Assembly: GCA_937896225.1 (NCBI GenBank)
Contig: CALBMZ010000056.1
Span: 1-39,241, forward strand
Reading direction: 5' to 3'
From: an uncultured Alcaligenaceae bacterium
Lineage (GTDB): Bacteria; Pseudomonadota; Gammaproteobacteria; Burkholderiales; Burkholderiaceae_B
Length of the DNA: 39,241 bases
Shown here piece by piece: positions 17,917-25,727 of the stretch. The stretch's first letter is position 1. Every line of letters starts with the position of its first letter. Made by a program: the position numbers and the translations under genes. A model generated the notes under the pieces. It searched no databases. It saw only the letters and a program-made list of their open reading frames with translations, and was not told the origin of the DNA.

Positions 17917-18866
17917 GCTGAAGCCCCCGCCACAATACTCATGACTGCCATACGCACGGCAATACCAAAATTAACCTGATCAAGAATCACCGCATGCGGA
18001 CCATCGGCCACTGCTGAGTCAATTTCGACACCTCGATTCATAGGCCCAGGATGCATAACGATCGCGTCGGACTTGGCTAACGCAAGTTTTTCTTGCGTGA
18101 GTCCGTAGTGCTTAAAATACTCATGTGCAGACGGCAACAAAGCACCACGCATACGCTCGTTTTGTAAGCGCAACATGATGATGACATCGACATCTTTTAA
18201 ACCTTCTTTAATATCAGAAAATACTCTGACGCCCATTTGCTCAATGCCGCTGGGCAGCAGCGTTAAGGGCGCAATCGCTCGTACTTCGGGCACACCCAGG
18301 GTAGTGAGTGCATGAATGTTTGAGCGAGCGACCCGTGAGTGCAAAATATCACCAACAATGGCGACCCGTAAATTCGTAAAGTCTTTTTTAAAGTGGCGTA
18401 TGGTGTACATATCAAGCAAGGCTTGAGTGGGGTGGGCATGACGCCCATCACCCGCGTTCACCACATGAATGTGAGGCGCCACATGGCGCGCAATTAAAAA
18501 AGGCGCACCACTTGCTTCGTGACGGACCACAAAAATATCAGCCTGCATAGCTGCTAAGTTTGCAATCGTGTCAAGCAATGTTTCGCCTTTTGAAGCAGAC
18601 GAAACATTGATATTTAAATTAAATACATCAGCCGATAACCGAGCTGCCGCAATTTCAAATGTGGTTCGGGTACGAGTGGAGTTTTCAAAAAAAAGATTGA
18701 AAACACTTTTACCTCTTAACAAGGGCACTTTTTTAACATCGCGTTGTGCAAGTGGCACAAACGTATTGGCCGTATCAAGAATGTGCGTCAAAATTTGACG
18801 CGACAAACCTTCGGTCGTGATGAGGTGCGTCAACTCGCCGTGTCGGTTTAATTGTGGGTTACGCAT
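17913..18866 (-). CDS. pyrB: Aspartate carbamoyltransferase catalytic chain
   Basis: PyrB condenses carbamoyl phosphate and aspartate, the committed step of pyrimidine synthesis. The 317 residues include the carbamoyl-phosphate motif [13 protein letters not shown] near residue 58, the 80s loop [35 protein letters not shown], and [11 protein letters not shown] near residue 270. No pyrI regulatory chain is encoded nearby. Instead pyrB lies between pyrR and the pseudo-dihydroorotase, as in the class A aspartate transcarbamoylases of pseudomonads. Its start overlaps the pyrR coding end by 19 bases. Confidence 0.96.
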   Translation of the reverse strand: MRNPQLNRHGELTHLITTEGLSRQILTHILDTANTFVPLAQRDVKKVPLLRGKSVFNLFFENSTRTRTTFEIAAARLSADVFNLNINVSSASKGETLLDTIANLAAMQADIFVVRHEASGAPFLIARHVAPHIHVVNAGDGRHAHPTQALLDMYTIRHFKKDFTNLRVAIVGDILHSRVARSNIHALTTLGVPEVRAIAPLTLLPSGIEQMGVRVFSDIKEGLKDVDVIIMLRLQNERMRGALLPSAHEYFKHYGLTQEKLALAKSDAIVMHPGPMNRGVEIDSAVADGPHAVILDQVNFGIAVRMAVMSIVAGASA

Positions 18867-19405
18867 GTAGCATCACCATTTTCAAGATGTAGGGCAAAAA
18901 CCCCCACTTTATTTCGTTGTAAAACTAAGTTTTCATGTAACGGTATATCAACCGTCAAGGCAGTGAAATCAGCACTAATGGGAAGCTGGCGGCCACCCCG
19001 ATCAATCAATACCACCAGTTTAATTGACGCTGGTCGACCATGGTCAAACAGCTCATTCATCGCGGCACGAATGGTGCGCCCGGTATAGAGCACATCGTCA
19101 ACCAAAATTAAATGTTTGCCCGCCACCGGAAAATCAATTTGAGTCGGCATGACTTGAGTGTGTAATCCGATTTGATCAAAATCATCGCGATACAAACTGA
19201 TATCTAATAAACCACAGGCACCCGATAGACCTAAGTCATCATGTAGCCTTTGTGCTAACCAGGCACCACCTGAATGAATACCGACCAGATGCACTGATTC
19301 GCGCTCGAGCGGGGTAATTAAAGCTTGCAACCCCGTGCGCAAGGTTTCATATAACTGCTCACCCGTGGGTAAGTCGACTTGAACGGTTGATTGTTTTGTT
19401 GTCAT
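18848..19405 (-). CDS. pyrR: PyrR phosphoribosyltransferase/pyrimidine regulator
   Basis: PyrR-type proteins carry a type I phosphoribosyltransferase fold, seen here in the PRPP loop [18 protein letters not shown] near residue 96. In Bacillus PyrR is an RNA-binding attenuation protein for pyr mRNA and has weak uracil phosphoribosyltransferase activity; in Gram-negative bacteria its role is less clear. The start at 19405 (MTTKQS) was chosen because it overlaps the ruvX stop as ATGA. No obvious attenuator was seen before pyrB, whose start lies inside the pyrR reading frame, so classical attenuation between these two genes is unlikely. Confidence 0.88.
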   Translation of the reverse strand: MTTKQSTVQVDLPTGEQLYETLRTGLQALITPLERESVHLVGIHSGGAWLAQRLHDDLGLSGACGLLDISLYRDDFDQIGLHTQVMPTQIDFPVAGKHLILVDDVLYTGRTIRAAMNELFDHGRPASIKLVVLIDRGGRQLPISADFTALTVDIPLHENLVLQRNKVGVFALHLENGDATCVTHN

Positions 19406-19818
19406 AAAGATCTCTGTTGTTGTGGTGTCACCCACGCATCAAGGTATCGTTGCAAAATGACCGCGGCGGCCCAAGCATCATCTGGGCGGCAGCCAACTGT
19501 TTCTTGTGCCTGCAAGCTTGACTCTCTTTCATCAACCAAATGTACTGGCAAGTTAAAACGCCCATTTAGCTGTTTTGCAAAACGCCGACTTTGCACACTA
19601 GTCAATTGTTCTTGATCGTCTTGAGTCAAGGGCAAGCCCACCACCAATTGATCGGGTTGCCAAAGCTTTATCAAGGCTTCAATACGCGCAAACCGCACGA
19701 CCCGCAATTCTGAATTGATGATTTCAAGTGCTTGGGCTTCTAACAAAATCGTGTTGCCCAATGCCACGCCAATACGTTTGGTACCAAAATCAAACCCCAT
19801 GAGCGTAAGCTCATGCAT
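19402..19818 (-). CDS. ruvX: Putative pre-16S rRNA nuclease / Holliday junction resolvase-like YqgF
   Basis: The 138-residue RNase H-like protein belongs to the YqgF/RuvX family, implicated in 5' processing of 16S rRNA and once proposed as a Holliday junction resolvase. It shows the first acidic strand GFDFGTKRIGVALGN, the second acidic position in LVVGLPLTQD, the DERESS block, and a C-terminal DDAWAAAVILQRYLD. The start at 19818 (MHELTLMGFDFG) overlaps the algH stop by eight bases. An in-frame Met eleven codons upstream would reach further into algH. Gene order algH-ruvX is widely conserved. Confidence 0.93.
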   Translation of the reverse strand: MHELTLMGFDFGTKRIGVALGNTILLEAQALEIINSELRVVRFARIEALIKLWQPDQLVVGLPLTQDDQEQLTSVQSRRFAKQLNGRFNLPVHLVDERESSLQAQETVGCRPDDAWAAAVILQRYLDAWVTPQQQRSL

Positions 19819-20383
19819 GACCAGCCGTACCAGTGAGCATAATGGGGTCAATACCCAACAAACCCAGCGCTTTTAAATAGCGGTCTTCAGGTGGCACATC
19901 AAAAATAATATTATCTTGAGCCACCACACTTAGCCAAACGTTTTGTGCCATTTCTTCTTCGAGTTGCCCTGCACCCCAACCCACATAACCGAGCGTTACA
20001 AACATACGATCAGGTGCGGTACCTTCTGCGACGTCTTGCAAAATATCACGAGAGGTTGTCAAGGTCAGGTCTTCGCCCAAAACCAAGCTTGAGTTGTATG
20101 CTCGTGCCGGCGAATGCAACACAAAACCGCGGTCAGTTTGAACGGGACCACCCTGAAACACCCGGTTTTGGGCCGGGTCTGCTGCGTTATCGGCAGAATG
20201 CGTTAAATCGATTTTTTCAAGCAAATTGGCCACAGTGAGTTCAGTCGGGCGGTTAATGACTAAACCTAACGCGCCTTTAGAGGAATACTCGCACACATAA
20301 ATCACGCTGCCCGCGAAATAGTCCCCTGCCAACCCGGGCATGGCCAACAAGAAATGCTTAGCAAAATCAACTGCCTCTGACAT
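19811..20383 (-). CDS. YqgE/AlgH family protein
   Basis: The 190-residue protein matches the AlgH/YqgE family: FLLAMPGLAGDYFAGSVIYVCEY at the start, GALGLVINRPTELTVANLLE near residue 35, FQGGPVQTDRGFVLHS near residue 75, and LGYVGWGAGQLEEEM near residue 127. Members are small cytosolic proteins of unsettled function, named for alginate regulation in Pseudomonas. The start shares one base with the rubredoxin stop (TAATG), so translation is coupled. It is followed directly by ruvX, as in most proteobacteria. Confidence 0.93.
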   Translation of the reverse strand: MSEAVDFAKHFLLAMPGLAGDYFAGSVIYVCEYSSKGALGLVINRPTELTVANLLEKIDLTHSADNAADPAQNRVFQGGPVQTDRGFVLHSPARAYNSSLVLGEDLTLTTSRDILQDVAEGTAPDRMFVTLGYVGWGAGQLEEEMAQNVWLSVVAQDNIIFDVPPEDRYLKALGLLGIDPIMLTGTAGHA

Positions 20384-20547
20384 TAAATTTCCATGAGCTC
20401 AAAGTCTTCTTTACGGGCGCCGCACTCTGGACACACCCAATTTGGGGGCACATCGGCCCATTTTGTACCCGCAGCAATGCCATCATCTGGCGCACCCGTT
20501 GCTTCGTCGTATACCCAACCACATATTAAACACATCCAAGTTTGCAT
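20383..20547 (-). CDS. Rubredoxin
   Basis: This is a small 54-residue protein starting MQTWMCLICGWVYDEATG. Four cysteines in two CxxC pairs (Cys6/Cys9 and Cys39/Cys42, the second as CPECGARK) bind one iron. The central part WADVPPNWVCPECG is the typical rubredoxin core. Rubredoxins shuttle single electrons in the cytosol, for example to alkane hydroxylases or to oxygen/peroxide-reducing enzymes; no partner reductase is in the window. It is the first gene of the algH-ruvX-pyr operon and is divergent from the ThiD-like gene 43 bases away. An AGAGAG-like sequence precedes its start. Confidence 0.95.
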   Translation of the reverse strand: MQTWMCLICGWVYDEATGAPDDGIAAGTKWADVPPNWVCPECGARKEDFELMEI

Positions 20548-20590
20548 CACACTCTCTACTGTTCTTTTACAATGTACGTTATCTTACCTA
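20548..20590. promoter_or_regulatory. Short divergent promoter region, rubredoxin / thiD-like
   Basis: Only 43 bases separate the two divergent starts, so promoters for both sides must overlap here or extend into the coding regions. On the minus strand, TAAGAT is a weak -10 candidate for the rubredoxin operon. No clear -35 boxes or operator repeats were seen. Confidence 0.35.
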
Positions 20591-21454
20591 ATGATGAAGC
20601 AATTGCCTGATACCTGCCCCCCCCTAACCCTCATTTTTGGGGCTTTTAACCCCACTGGTTCCGAAGGCCTACCCGCAGACGCCGTAACCTGTGCGGCATT
20701 GGGTTCGCACGCCTTAGGTGCGCTGACGGGTACATACATTGCTGACTCATCTGGTTCGCAACAAATAAACCCTATTATCGCTGAACAAATCGATGAGCAG
20801 GCGCGTACCCTACTAGAAGATGTGCAAATCGCTGCATTTAAGGTTGGGGCGTTGTTTTCACCCGAAGCCGCCAGTGTCATCGCCCAAATTATTGCCGACT
20901 ACAGCGAAAGCCCAATGGTGTTGCATTTGGGTCAAAGCTACTTAGGATCAGAATCGGCCGATGACCCTGATGAATACGACGTGATGGTTGGTGCAACACT
21001 TGAACTTTTACTTCCCCAAACCCACATAGTCGTGATTGATGAAGCCCGTTTAAAACATTGGTTTAACGACGATGTGATCGAACACCTTGATGGGGCAAAC
21101 GGCCCAGGTGAGTTATTAACACTGGGTGCAAACTGGGCCTTAGTGCTCAACCATGCGCAACGCCCAGGGCATCTCGTTCATTTATTATTGGGCCCAGAGG
21201 CTCAAACCTTTAGCTGGCCAGCTTGGCCTAAACCGCACCGTGTCCAAGACCTCAGCGGCTTAGTCGCCACTGCAGTAACCGTTGGCTTAGCGCAAGGTTT
21301 AGCACCGTTTGAAGCCTGCGAACAAGCTTGCGCTTATGCAGCCCAAAGCCTTAATGGTGCTTTTCAGGCGGGCATGGGCGCACGCGTTGCACGTCGATTT
21401 ATTCCCTTTCAAACAACGCAAACACCCCACAACCCCAAAGCGCCCTCAACATGA
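20591..21454 (+). CDS. Divergent ThiD-like (hydroxymethylpyrimidine kinase family) protein
   Basis: The fold and length (287 residues) match the ThiD branch of the ribokinase superfamily, and the gene precedes thiE. Key sites are altered. The N-terminal AGSDPSGGAGIQAD box reads FGAFNPTGSEGLPAD. The VLDPVM segment reads VLHLGQ. The C-terminal GTGCTLSAA anion hole with the catalytic Cys reads DLSGLVATAV. Catalytic activity is therefore doubtful. The start at 20591 (ATGATG) is used because any longer form would run antisense through the rubredoxin gene. It could be a substrate-binding or regulatory relative of ThiD, or a kinase with different chemistry. The stop overlaps the thiE start as ATGA. 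Confidence 0.7.
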   Translation: MMKQLPDTCPPLTLIFGAFNPTGSEGLPADAVTCAALGSHALGALTGTYIADSSGSQQINPIIAEQIDEQARTLLEDVQIAAFKVGALFSPEAASVIAQIIADYSESPMVLHLGQSYLGSESADDPDEYDVMVGATLELLLPQTHIVVIDEARLKHWFNDDVIEHLDGANGPGELLTLGANWALVLNHAQRPGHLVHLLLGPEAQTFSWPAWPKPHRVQDLSGLVATAVTVGLAQGLAPFEACEQACAYAAQSLNGAFQAGMGARVARRFIPFQTTQTPHNPKAPST

Positions 21455-22251
21455 GCCAAACGCTAAACGATATTTCAACAACCCCTGTTCGCCCCAATTT
21501 TCCCAAAGGGTTATACGGCATCACACCTGATTGGCACGATATTGAAAAACTTGACAACGCGATTTATGCCGCGGCGTCAGGTGGTATGCAAGTGGTGCAA
21601 CTGCGCCTCAAAACAGTTGAACCCAGCACCCGCCTAGCCTTTGCACAACGACTCATTCAAACTTGCCAACGTTTAGGGGTTCTTTTTATTTTGAATGACG
21701 ACTGGCGAATGGTTCAAACATTAATGGGTTTAGATGCGACTTACCAAGGGTTGACTAGTCAAGTTAATGCGCCGGGCTTTAATCGTCAGTCGCTGATAGG
21801 CGCACATATTGGTCGAGATGATGGCAACAGTAAATCTGTTCGGGCTGCCTTAGGTTATAACGTTGTATTGGGCGTTTCCTGTTATGACGACCTTGATCGT
21901 GCCATCGCCGCCACGCAGCCTATTGAACAAATGGGCTCCACGGTAGATTACGTTGCATTTGGGGCGATGTTTGCATCGCAAACCAAACCTGGCGCACCTT
22001 CAGCGGGGTTAACAACTTTGACGCAAGCTCGCCAACATTGGCAACATCAAGCTAACCGACCGGCCATCGTTGCGATTGGAGGCATTACCCTTGAGAACGT
22101 TGCTCAAGTTGTGCAAGCTGGAGCCGATTCAATCGCCGTATCGGGTAGTCTTTTCTCAAACGCTAATATTGAACAAACGGCTCGCAAGTTTAGCGAGAAA
22201 ATACACGAATACTCACATACAACCCTCAACGGAGCCCCTCCATATGACTAA
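21451..22251 (+). CDS. thiE: Thiamine phosphate synthase with an inserted loop
   Basis: ThiE joins the pyrimidine diphosphate to thiazole phosphate to make thiamine phosphate. The TIM-barrel motifs are in order: [16 protein letters not shown] (usually QLRDK), [38 protein letters not shown] with the phosphate-contacting Lys, and VAIGGIT. At 266 residues it is about 50 longer than usual, partly from an extra segment of about 20 residues between LNDDW and GAHIG and partly from N- and C-terminal extensions. It overlaps the ThiD-like gene by four bases and hemL by eight, so the three are one translational unit. Confidence 0.9.
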   Translation: MSQTLNDISTTPVRPNFPKGLYGITPDWHDIEKLDNAIYAAASGGMQVVQLRLKTVEPSTRLAFAQRLIQTCQRLGVLFILNDDWRMVQTLMGLDATYQGLTSQVNAPGFNRQSLIGAHIGRDDGNSKSVRAALGYNVVLGVSCYDDLDRAIAATQPIEQMGSTVDYVAFGAMFASQTKPGAPSAGLTTLTQARQHWQHQANRPAIVAIGGITLENVAQVVQAGADSIAVSGSLFSNANIEQTARKFSEKIHEYSHTTLNGAPPYD

Positions 22252-23530
22252 AACTAACGCGTCCCTGTTTGAACGGGCTTGTTTAAGTATTCCGGGTGGG
22301 GTGAATTCACCTGTACGTGCCTTTAAATCGGTGGGCGGTACCCCTCGTTTTGTGGCGCGATCATTTGGCCCCCATTTTTGGGATGCTGAGGGCACGCAAT
22401 ACATTGACTATATTGGCTCATGGGGGCCTGCTATTTTGGGCCATGCCCACCCAGAGGTTGTTAAAGCCGTACAAGAGGCAGCGGTTCACGGCATGTCTTA
22501 TGGGGCCCCAACTGAGGCTGAAGTGATTATGGCCGAAGCCTTAATTGCGCGCATACCCTCCATCGAACAAGTGCGTCTGGTCAGCTCAGGCACCGAAGCC
22601 ACCATGAGTGCCATTCGTTTAGCGCGTGGTGCGACAGGGCGCCCTAAGATTATTAAATTTGAAGGGTGTTATCACGGTCATGCTGACAGCTTGTTGGTAA
22701 AAGCAGGTTCAGGTTTATTGACCTTTGGCAACCCAACATCAGCTGGTGTGCCACCCGAGTTTGTGGCGCACACCATCGTGCTTGATTTCAACGATATCGC
22801 TGGCGTTGAAGCTGCCTTTAAACAATATGGGCCAGAAATTGCCTGCATCATCGTTGAACCCATGGCAGGCAACATGAATTTGGTTAAACCCGTGCCAGGC
22901 TTTTTAGAGTGTTTGCGCGACCAATGTACACAACATGGTGCGTTGTTGATTTTTGATGAAGTCATGACCGGCTTTCGAGTTGGGCCCCAAGGGGTGCAGG
23001 GTCTTTCAGGCGTCACACCCGACCTCACCACCTTAGCAAAAGTCATTGGCGGGGGCATGCCAATTGGGGCTTTTGGGGGACGCAAAGATATTATGCAAAA
23101 CTTGGCCCCCGTTGGTGCAGTCTATCAAGCAGGCACCTTGTCGGGCAACCCAGTGGCGGTTGCAGCCGGGTTAAAAACGCTAGAACTGCTAGCTGCACCA
23201 GGGTTTTACGAACGGTTAGGGGCCACCACTACCGCACTGATGCAAGGCATGGTTGAGCGTGCTCAGGCCCATCACATTGCCTTTAACGCCGACAGCGAAG
23301 GCGGTATGTTTGGCATGTATTTTTCAGAAAAAATTCCTACCTGCTTAGCTGATGTCTCGTCATCAAACATTAATATGTTCAATCGTTTCTTTCATTTGAT
23401 GCTTGATCAAGGGGTTTACTTAGCGCCATCAGCCTACGAGGCGGGCTTTGTATCGGCCATGCACGACGATCAAATTATTCAAACCACGCTTGATGCGGCT
23501 GACCATGCATTTAAGCAACTAAGCAACTAA
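22244..23530 (+). CDS. hemL: Glutamate-1-semialdehyde 2,1-aminomutase
   Basis: HemL makes 5-aminolevulinate from glutamate-1-semialdehyde, feeding haem synthesis. The 428-residue PLP enzyme shows [53 protein letters not shown], and the PLP lysine (about Lys266) in [17 protein letters not shown]. The start at 22244 ([12 protein letters not shown]) fits homologues. A longer in-frame extension would run through the thiE coding region and is rejected. Its stop codon lies inside a short 8-bp tandem repeat. Confidence 0.97.
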   Translation: MTKTNASLFERACLSIPGGVNSPVRAFKSVGGTPRFVARSFGPHFWDAEGTQYIDYIGSWGPAILGHAHPEVVKAVQEAAVHGMSYGAPTEAEVIMAEALIARIPSIEQVRLVSSGTEATMSAIRLARGATGRPKIIKFEGCYHGHADSLLVKAGSGLLTFGNPTSAGVPPEFVAHTIVLDFNDIAGVEAAFKQYGPEIACIIVEPMAGNMNLVKPVPGFLECLRDQCTQHGALLIFDEVMTGFRVGPQGVQGLSGVTPDLTTLAKVIGGGMPIGAFGGRKDIMQNLAPVGAVYQAGTLSGNPVAVAAGLKTLELLAAPGFYERLGATTTALMQGMVERAQAHHIAFNADSEGGMFGMYFSEKIPTCLADVSSSNINMFNRFFHLMLDQGVYLAPSAYEAGFVSAMHDDQIIQTTLDAADHAFKQLSN

Positions 23531-23552
23531 GCACTTAACCACTTAACCAAGT
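23513..23552 (+). repeat. Imperfect 8-bp tandem repeat across the hemL stop codon
   Basis: Five successive 8-base units read aagcaact, aagcaact, aagcactt, aaccactt, aaccaagt. The first two are identical and encode the last residues of HemL plus its stop. This looks like local slippage; a unit change would shift the frame of the C-terminal tail only. Confidence 0.6.
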
Positions 23553-23584
23553 TACCCCTACCTCTTAACCTCAAAAGGTTTGTC

Positions 23585-24820
23585 ATGGCCGTTAACCTCG
23601 TTATTCCTGACCGTACTGCCGTTCACTCTGTGGCGGGTGTTGAAATTGGTATAGCCTCTGCTGGCATTCGAAAAGCGGGCAAAAAAGACCTGACCATTTT
23701 TCGTTTAGCATCAGGTTCAACGGTTGCAGGCGTGTTCACCACCAATCGTTTTAAAGCAGCCCCCGTTCAGGTGTGTGAAGCACATTTGGCGCTGACTGAG
23801 GGTACTACCAATATTCGTGCGCTAGTCATTAATACTGGCAATGCCAATGCGGGCACTGGCGAGACTGGGTTAAACGTTGCCAATCAAACTTGCGAAACCA
23901 CGGCGCAACTGTTGGGCCTTACCCCACAAGCCGTGTTACCTTTTTCAACGGGCGTCATTTTAGAGCCTCTTCCTATTGAAAAAATTCAATCCGCTTTACC
24001 CCGAGCGATTGCAGACTTAAGCCCCGATAATTGGTTTGATGCGGCCCACAGCATCATGACTACCGACACACTTCCAAAAATTTATTCCACCCAAATCAAG
24101 GTTGGTGAGCAACGCATCACGATTACGGGCATCAGCAAAGGTGCGGGTATGATTCGGCCCAATATGGCCACCATGCTCGGCTATTTAGCCACCGATGCCG
24201 GTATTGCCGCGCCCATTATGAATGATCTCGTCAAAGACTTGGCTAACCATTCATTTAACCGCATCACTGTTGATGGCGACACCTCAACCAATGATTCCTT
24301 CATTTTGATGGCAACGGGTCAAAGCGGCTTGTTGATTCAAAGTAAGCAAGACCCGATGTTTGAAACGCTCAAACAAGCCCTCACGGTTGCCGCTCGTGAT
24401 TTGGCACAAAAAATTGTGCGTGATGCTGAGGGCGCAACAAAATTTATGACCATTGCCGTTGAGGAAGCAGGCAACTCAGCCGAGGCCTTAAAAGTTGCCT
24501 ATGCGATTGCGCATTCACCCTTGGTTAAAACAGCATTTTTTGCCTCAGACCCCAATCTGGGTCGTATTTTGGCGGCAATTGGCTATGCTGGCATTGATGA
24601 CCTTGATGTGAACCAAGTTAAGCTTTGGTTAGGTGATGTGTTGGTGGCGCAAGATGGCGGCCGACACCCCGACTATCTTGAGCATGACGGTCAACGCATT
24701 ATGAAAGAGCCTGAAATTTTAGTACGTGTAGCACTGGGTCGTGGCCTAACCAACGAGACGGTATACACCTGCGACTTTTCTCATGAGTACGTCACGATTA
24801 ACGCTGATTATCGATCTTAA
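23585..24820 (+). CDS. argJ: Bifunctional ornithine acetyltransferase/N-acetylglutamate synthase
   Basis: ArgJ transfers acetyl between N-acetylornithine and glutamate in the cyclic arginine pathway and may also make N-acetylglutamate from acetyl-CoA. The 411-residue precursor carries the self-cleavage site Ala195-Thr196 in [17 protein letters not shown]; Thr196 becomes the N-terminal nucleophile of the beta chain. Other parts are [25 protein letters not shown], the [17 protein letters not shown] block and a C-terminal NADYRS. AAAGG precedes the ATG by six bases. It lies 54 bases after hemL. Confidence 0.96.
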   Translation: MAVNLVIPDRTAVHSVAGVEIGIASAGIRKAGKKDLTIFRLASGSTVAGVFTTNRFKAAPVQVCEAHLALTEGTTNIRALVINTGNANAGTGETGLNVANQTCETTAQLLGLTPQAVLPFSTGVILEPLPIEKIQSALPRAIADLSPDNWFDAAHSIMTTDTLPKIYSTQIKVGEQRITITGISKGAGMIRPNMATMLGYLATDAGIAAPIMNDLVKDLANHSFNRITVDGDTSTNDSFILMATGQSGLLIQSKQDPMFETLKQALTVAARDLAQKIVRDAEGATKFMTIAVEEAGNSAEALKVAYAIAHSPLVKTAFFASDPNLGRILAAIGYAGIDDLDVNQVKLWLGDVLVAQDGGRHPDYLEHDGQRIMKEPEILVRVALGRGLTNETVYTCDFSHEYVTINADYRS

Positions 24821-24827
24821 TTTACAT

Positions 24828-25727
24828 ATGACTTTATCCCATACCAATCAACCTAACGTTGCCGACCTATCCACCTTACTGGCTCGTGCCGAACGCGTCT
24901 TACAACAACTTGAGCACTGGTTACCGCCTGCGCCTTTACCAACAGACTGGTCAGCGCACGCGTTCCGTTGGCGCAAACGCGGCCAAGGCCACGGCTGGCT
25001 TGACCCCATCAATCATGTGCATGTCATTCACGCGAGTGACTTACATCACATTACGCGTCAAAAAGAAACGCTTGACCTCAACACAAAGCATTTCATTGAA
25101 GGTAAACCTGCGAACCATGTACTGATGACAGGGTCTCGGGGAACCGGTAAAAGCTCTTTGGTCAAAGCCATGCTCGATCGTTATGCCGATCAGGGTTTGC
25201 GCTTAATCGAGGTCGATAAAAGCGATATGGTTGACTTGTCAGATATTGTTGATCTAGTTGCCGATCGGCCCGAGCGTTTTATTGTCTTTTGTGATGACTT
25301 ATCTTTTGATGAAGGTGAGTTAGGCTACAAAGCGCTGAAATCGGTACTCGACGGGTCAGCCTCGGCCACCGGCCATAACGTATTGGTCTACGCCACCTCA
25401 AACCGGCGTCACCTCATGCCTGAGTATATGCATGAAAACCTACAAGCACAGCATCAACCCGATGGTGAAGTTCACCCAGGCGAAACCGTCGAAGAAAAAA
25501 TTTCTTTGTCTGAGCGCTTTGGTTTATGGCTCTCTTTTTACCCTTTCAGACAAGACGACTACCTCGATATCGTGGCGCACTGGCTTAAAACGTTAGGTTG
25601 TAACGCCGAGCAAATTGCAGACGCCCGCACGGAGGCCTTGCAATGGACGCTTGCACGCGGCTCTCGCTCAGGCCGGGTAGCTTGGCATTTTGCGCGCGAC
25701 TGGGCGGCGCGCCATGTCGAGTCTTAA
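24828..25727 (+). CDS. DUF815 family P-loop ATPase
   Basis: The 299-residue AAA-type protein belongs to DUF815. It shows a helical N-terminal part, FRWRKRGQGHGWLDPI near residue 46, the Walker A loop GSRGTGKSS (residues 102-110), Walker B FIVFCDDLSF near residue 150, and YATSNRRHLMPEYM near residue 190 as a sensor region. Family members are widespread but their function is unknown. The start at 24828 was chosen because an upstream in-frame ATG lies inside argJ. In Burkholderiales the gene commonly sits between argJ and the Nudix gene, as here. Confidence 0.88.
   Translation: MTLSHTNQPNVADLSTLLARAERVLQQLEHWLPPAPLPTDWSAHAFRWRKRGQGHGWLDPINHVHVIHASDLHHITRQKETLDLNTKHFIEGKPANHVLMTGSRGTGKSSLVKAMLDRYADQGLRLIEVDKSDMVDLSDIVDLVADRPERFIVFCDDLSFDEGELGYKALKSVLDGSASATGHNVLVYATSNRRHLMPEYMHENLQAQHQPDGEVHPGETVEEKISLSERFGLWLSFYPFRQDDYLDIVAHWLKTLGCNAEQIADARTEALQWTLARGSRSGRVAWHFARDWAARHVES

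Noticed and set aside
20393-20590. A 66-codon in-frame upstream extension of the ThiD-like gene
   Set aside because: It is exactly antisense to the rubredoxin gene, whose four cysteines and length are diagnostic; the extension has no family similarity.
22070-22243. A longer start for HemL
   Set aside because: The extra residues come from the thiE coding region in another frame, and homologues begin at the [12 protein letters not shown] position.
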